Shown here: positions 62,511 through 64,000 of the stretch, piece after piece
Position numbering within the stretch: the stretch's first letter is position 1
Layout of the letters: each line of letters opens with the position of its first letter
Source of the DNA: Brasenia schreberi
Taxonomy: Eukaryota > Streptophyta > Magnoliopsida > Nymphaeales > Cabombaceae
Length of the DNA stretch: 64,000 nucleotides
Reading direction: 5' to 3'
Assembly: GCA_036023115.1 (NCBI GenBank)
Contig: JAYKKT010000055.1
Location: 10,068,001 to 10,132,000 of the forward strand
Position numbers and translations under genes: made by a program
The notes under the pieces: generated by a model
What the model was told of the DNA's origin: nothing
What the model saw: the letters and a program-made list of their open reading frames with translations, nothing else
Database searches by the model: none

Positions 62511-64000
62511 TCTATGAAATTTGGGAAGCTCAGAGGCTTGATCTTTCTCATGGATGAGGAGATCTTCCTCCTTGCTTTAATCACTCTCAAATGCTTTGAT
62601 TTCTAAGGAAGTATCATGCAAGAGAGAAGAGTTATGCACAAGGGGATTGTTTGAAATGGTATGGGACAATTTTGGTTTGAGTATGTACATAGTCTTTATC
62701 AAAACCGAATTTGAGGTTTGTACAGGGTTTTGAAAACCAAGATTTTTGAAGCTTTCATATTTTTTAATTTTTTATGCTTTTTCCAAACAAGTGCTAGAAG
62801 GATGAACATAAAAGACTTTCCTTTTGGGATTTTTAGATTTTTCAATTTTTTTAGCTTTTTCCAAACAAATGCTAGGAGGATGAACGCAAGAAACCTTCTT
62901 TTTGGGTTTTCCAAAATTTTAAAATGTTTTTAGGCTTTGAAAGTTTTCTAGATTTTTTTGGTTTTTCCAAATAAATGATTTTTTTGGATTTTTTTCTAAA
63001 AATGAGTCTTCCATCAAACCTACAAAGAAAACACCATGAATTAGACTTTAAACAAGAGGTTTAAGCCATAGGTTTCGGTTTTAATGAGTTTTAGGGCACC
63101 CTTCACCCAATTGGTCTTAGGTGGTAGCTTAGGGTGTATGGTTGGGTTATACCCTAAGCCATGTTAACCCAGGTTAGGCAAAGGTAGGATAAGTTCTAAC
63201 CTACCTTAGTTTTGGGCTCCTAGACTTTCGTATGGTGCATACCCCATGTTCAATAACATATTCTAAGGCTTTTTAAGTTTTCAAAAATTTTGATAAAGGA
63301 GATGACCTTGGAATGATGTATCATCCATGTCATGGTTATACACTTTAGTTATTTGGGGTGTCTAGGAGGTGTATTGCTTTGGAAGGGTTTAACTGAGGTG
63401 CCTCTAGGATACATGCGACCCTAGACGGTTTGGGATTAATCCTATGTGCAACCCAATGTGCCCCTAGAGGTGGATGGTTTGAGTTTGTATGGATGGTAAG
63501 GGAGAGCATATTTAATCCCTTGCGAAGTGAAAATGTATGGATTCCAAGAGAAACCATGGTCGGTATCTTGTTTGGTTTAGGGATGTTCGGGGAAGTCATG
63601 GCCATAGGCTTTGGTTTATGTGACAAACCTAAGCTCAAAGAGATTTGTTTACACATGGTAGGGATAGGTGTACCTAGGATGTCAATGCATGCCTTAGGAG
63701 TAATCATGTCTACCATATTTTGAATTTGTTTTCTTTTTGTTTTTCATTTTGAAATTCTTTTTGTTGGTGCGGGACATTCGGCACACATTAAAAATCCACA
63801 TCGTTGGCATCATTTGGTGGGGTTGTGGGTGTACGGGTGTGATTTGATATATGGAATGCATATGAATGATCTACCGGTCCTACGCAACAAAAAGGAAGAT
63901 TGAGGAGAGACATTTTAGATAAATGAGTTTCAAATATACCTTTTTCAAGCTTGACTACCTTTTCATAGTAAGAGCAAGCTTTCTTGCAAGCATCCCAAGG
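62511..64000 (-). pseudogene. Linker region upstream of RT, gypsy element 2
   Basis: It is the counterpart of 15240-16133. The frame at 63345-63716 is Pro/Ser/Thr-rich without a catalytic motif. The Phe/Lys-rich frames at 62699-62933 come from near-repeats ('ttccaaacaaatgctagaaggatgaac', twice). The last ~280 bases could encode a charged piece on the minus strand, but no domain is recognisable. Confidence 0.4.

Larger units (their letters stand above)
57807..64000 (-). mobile_element. Ty3/gypsy retrotransposon 2 (Tat-like), runs off the right edge
   Basis: It is collinear with element 1 from the LTR end through integrase, aRNase H, RT-RNase H and linker (compare 10.8-16.1 kb). It sits inside the integrase part of the copia remnant, so it is younger than that. 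Its gag, PBS and other LTR are outside the window. It is somewhat better preserved than element 1 but has stops and small deletions. Confidence 0.8.

Overview
The window is a stretch of an angiosperm nuclear genome. It holds one intact multi-exon host gene on the + strand surrounded, and in its first intron invaded, by transposable elements. Evidence for a plant: GT-AG introns, Ty3/gypsy elements with a second (archaeal-type) RNase H, plant mobile domain (PMD) remnants, hAT elements with a BED finger and DUF659, and RTE-type LINEs. The sequence does not allow a species call. There are no bacterial genes, CRISPR arrays or rRNA genes. All alignments and splice sites here were worked out by eye.

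Layout. 1-7.7 kb: end of a + strand LTR, degenerate PMD remnants and unannotatable AT-rich DNA. 7.7-24.4 kb: a decayed minus-strand Ty3/gypsy (Tat-like) element with 3' LTR, integrase, aRNase H, RT-RNase H, a G-patch-like linker, protease, gag, PBS and 5' LTR. A + strand LTR fragment sits inside it, and its right LTR is expanded by ~1.05-kb tandem repeats. 24.4-26.5 kb: a MULE transposase remnant (+), a third gypsy gag fragment (-) and another PMD remnant (-). 27.7-50.2 kb: the host gene, an ER-anchored PH-like/SMP-domain protein (TEX2/Nvj2-like, DUF2404 family), with seven coding exons that join in frame to 851 codons plus stop. 50.3-51.5 kb: 3' flank with a tRNA-derived SINE-like sequence. 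51.6-54.8 kb: a full-length minus-strand RTE LINE with 19-20 bp target duplications. 55-58 kb: a TA microsatellite, a short unknown ORF and a Ty1/copia remnant (-). 57.8-64 kb: a second minus-strand Tat-like element inserted in the copia remnant and running off the right edge.

The most notable part is intron 1 (27877-46307, 18.4 kb). It contains two decayed copies of exon 1 fused to the 3' coding tail of a hAT element, and a 1.37-kb hAT-like element with an 8-bp target duplication that carries a DnaJ-domain gene fragment. It also holds a full-length RTE with an exact 20-bp target duplication, a second RTE locus that has been tandemly duplicated twice (a 600-bp period duplication inside a ~3-kb duplication), and a 3.3-kb hAT element inserted in one of those copies. 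Despite this the host reading frame is unbroken, so the gene is probably still expressed by splicing out the whole nest.
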